Positions 60,773 to 64,000 of a stretch of 64,000 nucleotides of DNA are shown one piece after another. Numbering within the stretch: the first letter of the stretch is position 1; the number at the start of each line of letters is the position of its first letter. The position numbers and the translations under genes are program-made. This DNA comes from Rhodamnia argentea (taxonomy: Eukaryota > Streptophyta > Magnoliopsida > Myrtales > Myrtaceae), in contig NC_063156.1 of the NCBI RefSeq assembly GCF_020921035.1, forward strand, positions 10,614,501 to 10,678,500. Reading direction: 5' to 3'. Under the pieces are notes generated by a model. That model made no database searches, was not told where the DNA came from, and was given only the letters and a program-made list of their open reading frames with translations.

Positions 60773-63700
60773 CTAATTAAGATTGATAGGGTACTTAGGT
60801 TGCTTGTTCGGAAGGAAAAGCCCCCAGTGCTTCTCATACTCAGGGGTCTTCTGATTCTCGTCGAACATGGCGAACACGTACGTCTCGATAGGCCCGCGGG
60901 GCCTCTTCGGAGTCCCTCCCTTGACGTGGTTGGCCAAATTGGTGTTGTAAGTCCTCGCGTTGTCGAGCGACGTTGCCGCACCTCCTCCCGCAGAAGGCCA
61001 CCCAGTCTCCGACACGACGATCCCCAGCGAGCCGCCGTTGGCCTTCTCGAGCGCAGAGTAGACTGCGTCCAGTATCGCGTCGAAGAGGTTCTTGTAACCC
61101 AATGCCCCGTCCGTGACCACCACTGAGGGAGCCGTGAACAGCGCGTAGTCCAATCTAATGTCTCGAGGGTTGCCGACGTAGCTGATGTAAGGATACAAGT
61201 TCAGCAGCAAGGGGGCTTGGGTCTCGACCAAGAAACCGATGATGGGGCTGAGGAGAGGCATGTGGTCGGACTTGAACGTGCCTTTCGAGGGCGGGTAGGA
61301 CTCACCGAGCACGCCTGTGTCCACCGCGGTGGAGACCTTGATCTGATTCCCGAGGCCCGCATTGACGATAGCGGTCCGGACGTTGCGCATGGCAGGGACG
61401 AGGAACTGTGCGGACGGGTCGGAGGGCTGCACCTCGTTGCCCACCGCGACGTACTTGAACCGGATGTTGCCGTGGCTCTTGATGTTGTTCTGGACCCATG
61501 TGTTGGCATTGGCCTGGCTCGAGGCGATGCTTCGGAGGTCGGAGTTCGGGAGGCCTAGCATGAGCTCGATGTTGGAACCTCCGAGGGCCTGAAGAGCTTG
61601 TGGATTCGGGTCGTAGATTCGCATGGTTGGGACGTTTTTCTGCTTGTAAAGTGCCACAACTTCTTGCGCCGATGGGAGATTGTTGCCAAGCATCCCATAG
61701 CAAACTCCTGTCTGGGCAACTGGAATTAGGTAAATTAAGACCGTTAATGATCGTTGATGTACTATTAGGAGATTGGAAAATAAGTTTTTTTGCTCCTGGC
61801 TTAACAATGAAAAGAAAAATAATAGACATGTTATATACAATAGAGATCAAAAAAAAAAAAAACTATTTTATCAATGAAGTTTTTGATGTTATGTGCTTTC
61901 TTTATAGCTTGCGTGCTATTGGATGGTCGGTTAAATTTTCCTTCTTCCATCTATCTATTGTCATTTACCTTATCTTCCACTTATGTACACTAAAAAGTTT
62001 AAAGAAAGTGACATCCTCGCAAGATCCCCAATCTGGGCATTGACCCTAATCGAAGTGGTCTGGTGTGATCTCACGCACAGCCCGTAAAAAAAAAAAAACC
62101 TGTATGGACGTCAACTATGTGCTAGTCATACAATTGAACCAAATTAATTTGGATCGAATTGGTTCCCTGAAGCCTCATCAATATATTTTGAGCCTCCTTG
62201 ATACGGGTCTTCTACAGCAGCTGCAGCAGTGAAATGGGCGGTGCAATTTTTATAATATGATTGACAAATTTCTTACATTTACAGCACCCGCATAATTGCA
62301 ACTGTTTTTAGGAGGATTGTACCACTTACATTTAAGATAAAACAGCTCTAAAATATGTATTATCAAAACACAACCGATGGAGCATTTTCATAGGAGTGCT
62401 ACAATGCAGTAAAAACTGTAGTACAACCATGATCATCTATATATCACCAATAAAAACTTAAATTTCTCTTTGGATTTAGCATCTCCCGTTGTTGTGTGTA
62501 TACTCCTATAAACTTTACAACATCTAGGCGTGGTTTAGAAGCAACAAACATGATAGTGTCAAGGTAATAAAATCAACAAATAATACAGTATTCTCGGGGG
62601 ACGAAATTGGCATATCTAACAATTCGTGATGCAAAAGATTATGTCATGAAAATGATTTTCCAAAAGGTAGTAAAACTATTGCACTTCGGCCAATTCAATT
62701 ATAAACCTTTCAATTTTGCCAATTGAGTCTTAAACCTTTTGACATTTTGCCAATTAAGTCTATCTAGCTAATTTTACCCCGAAATCGTTGATGTGGATGC
62801 TAGAAGTCCTATGTGGCATAGCCAAAGTTGACGTAGACAATTTGAAAAATTTTATTTTATTTTTATATTCTTTTATCTCTTAGTCCAGCGAGGATCGGCC
62901 GACCCTCCCCTATGGTTGGCAAGGGTTGGCTGTTCATGTTCACATCGGCCATCCTATGTGACTCCACCGACATTCGAGTCGGTGATTTTTGATTAAAATT
63001 AGTTAAATAGACTCAATAGGAAAAAGTATCAAAATGAACAGGACTTAATTGACAAAATTGAAAGGTTTATAACTCAATTGGCCAAAGTACAATAGGTTTA
63101 CAATTTTTTTAGACAATTCTTCTTAACGACAAACATATGGAAGTATTGAGTTAACACCAAGCTACAAAAATGAACATTGGAAAAAATGTTCAAAAAGACC
63201 TAAACCAATTGTAATTTTGCCGATTTGGTCCAAAATCTTTTAATTATGCCAATTGAGTCCTAAACATTTTCATATTTTGCCATTTGAGTCCATTTGGCTA
63301 ATTTTGATGGAAAATCGCCGACGTGAGCGCTGGCTGTTTTACATGGCGCGGCCTTCGCCGGCAATAGTTAAAAAATAAGAGAAAAAAGTAAAAAAATAAA
63401 GTAAAAATATTGAAACTTTAAAATTATTAAAAATTATTTCGAGACAGCCGTCATCTACGTTAGTTATTTTTGGCCAAAATTGATCGAATGAACTCAATTG
63501 AAAAAATGTGAAAAGATTTAATACTCAATTGGCACAATTAAAAGATTTAGGATTAAATTGATAAAAGAAAATACAATAAATTTAGGACTTTTTAGACAAT
63601 TTTCCCAAGAAACATCAATCTGGCCTCATCTATGAAATCAACACGAAGAAACCTTTTTATATGTACAAAATAGCACTTCACCTGTCCTGTGCAGGCTTGT

Positions 63701-63775
63701 GAGCATCAGCAGGGCAAGGAGCAGCATTGAAGGAATGGAGAGAGAGTTTGCAGCAAAGGGGGAAGATTTTGCCAT
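60773..63775 (-). CDS. Glucan endo-1,3-beta-glucosidase, GH17 (PR-2 type)
   Basis: Two exons, 63775-63682 and 61719-60773, give 346 residues. Exon 1 encodes a signal peptide ([16 protein letters not shown]); cleavage probably falls before QTGVCYG, the usual mature start of secreted glucanases. The GH17 barrel is complete, with the acid/base E127 in [11 protein letters not shown] and the nucleophile E269 in [13 protein letters not shown], and the late motif [24 protein letters not shown] (split in the fold). There is no X8/CBM43 module, GPI signal or vacuolar extension, so it is expected to be secreted to the wall. Such enzymes cut beta-1,3-glucans of callose or fungal walls. The 1.96-kb intron interrupts just after the signal peptide, as usual, and contains two repeats. 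The acceptor chosen (TTCCAG before TTGCCCAG) keeps the frame. Confidence 0.92.
62670..63118. repeat. Palindromic MITE-like repeat, family A, in the glucanase intron
   Basis: The left arm (TTCAATTTTGCCAATTGAGTC) is complementary to the right arm (AATTGACAAAATTGAAAGG), over roughly 100 bases at each side. The middle holds GTGGATGCTAGAAG and GC-rich phrases. It lies fully inside the intron. Confidence 0.6.
63181..63609. repeat. Palindromic MITE-like repeat, family A, second copy in the glucanase intron
   Basis: The left arm (AAAGACCTAAACCAATTGTA, then CCAATTGAGTCC) faces the right arm (ACTCAATTGGCAC, then AATACAATAAATTTAGG). Arms are more than 100 bases long and the centre is GC-rich. About 60 bases separate it from the first copy. 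Confidence 0.6.
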
Positions 63776-63855
63776 TGGTGAAGAAAACCAAAAAGATAGC
63801 ACGAAAAAAAAAAATGAGAAGCGTGGTTTGCCATCACTTTAGAAGTTGGCTGTGG

Positions 63856-63862
63856 ATTTATA
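63856..63862 (-). promoter_or_regulatory. TATA box of the glucanase gene
   Basis: On the minus strand CTATAAATCC lies about 81-87 bases before the start codon at 63775, a fitting distance for a plant promoter. Confidence 0.55.
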
Positions 63863-63904
63863 GGTGGGGTTGGGGCGAAGTGCCGACTTGCTTTGAAAGT
63901 TCCA

Positions 63905-63956
63905 TGTCAACTGCAATTAAAGTCAGGTTTGTCTCTTACTCTGACAGCCAAGTCAA
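63905..63956 (-). promoter_or_regulatory. W-box-like elements of the glucanase promoter
   Basis: TTGACT (63956-63951) and TTGACA (63910-63905) lie on the minus strand, 43-100 bases upstream of the TATA box. TTGAC is the core bound by WRKY factors; the first fits the full W-box. Such elements drive pathogen- and salicylate-responsive PR-2 genes, which suggests the same here. Confidence 0.4.
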
Positions 63957-64000
63957 GTGATTCCACCTAACCCAATTAAATGCTTCACTGAGTGTAGTTT

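Noticed and set aside
60707-61558. Plus-strand frames of 113-139 codons opposite the glucanase
   Set aside because: Antisense shadows of the GC-rich GH17 exon.

Overview
This window is nuclear DNA from a flowering plant. The genes are split by short introns with GT-AG (and one GC-AG) borders, plant gene families are recognisable, and the AT-rich intergenic space is filled with Ty1-copia, LINE, PIF/Harbinger and palindromic MITE-like repeats. The families point to a woody eudicot. Myrtales, perhaps Eucalyptus-like, is my guess from overall character only.

Layout: 1-1.9 kb is a decayed minus-strand copia element. 4.0-4.8 kb holds a single-exon F-box gene. 8.1-12.2 kb holds a six-exon plastid release-factor-like gene (PrfB3 type, without the GGQ motif). 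14.5-20.2 kb holds, on the minus strand and convergent with it, a twelve-exon SAP-domain AP endonuclease (ARP). 21.2-40.5 kb is a cluster of an uncharacterised plant family whose marker is a WDTWDW motif: two head-to-head pseudogenes (21.2-22.7 kb), a 212-residue intact copy (25.8-26.6 kb) and a 406-residue intact copy whose C-terminus is enlarged by internal repeats (38.5-40.4 kb). Between the two intact copies sit a PIF/Harbinger DNA transposon with both genes intact (30-34.5 kb) and a 5'-truncated LINE with a clear target-site duplication (35.3-37.3 kb). 40.7-56 kb is gene-poor and holds an old tandem duplication, MITE-like palindromes and a 5'-truncated copia element with its 3' LTR. 56.8-59.1 kb is an IQD calmodulin-binding gene. 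60.8-63.8 kb, minus strand, is a GH17 beta-1,3-glucanase of the PR-2 kind, with two palindromic repeats in its intron.

The host genes do not form an operon-like unit. They serve plastid RNA/translation, DNA repair in plastids, protein turnover, calcium signalling and wall/defence. The repeated themes worth a second look are the local expansion of the WDTWDW family, a coding-strand CT tract ahead of nearly every intact multi-exon gene, and the intact Harbinger element. Exon borders were chosen by hand from splice motifs, reading-frame continuity and family similarity. I saw no RNA gene, CRISPR array or microbial system.
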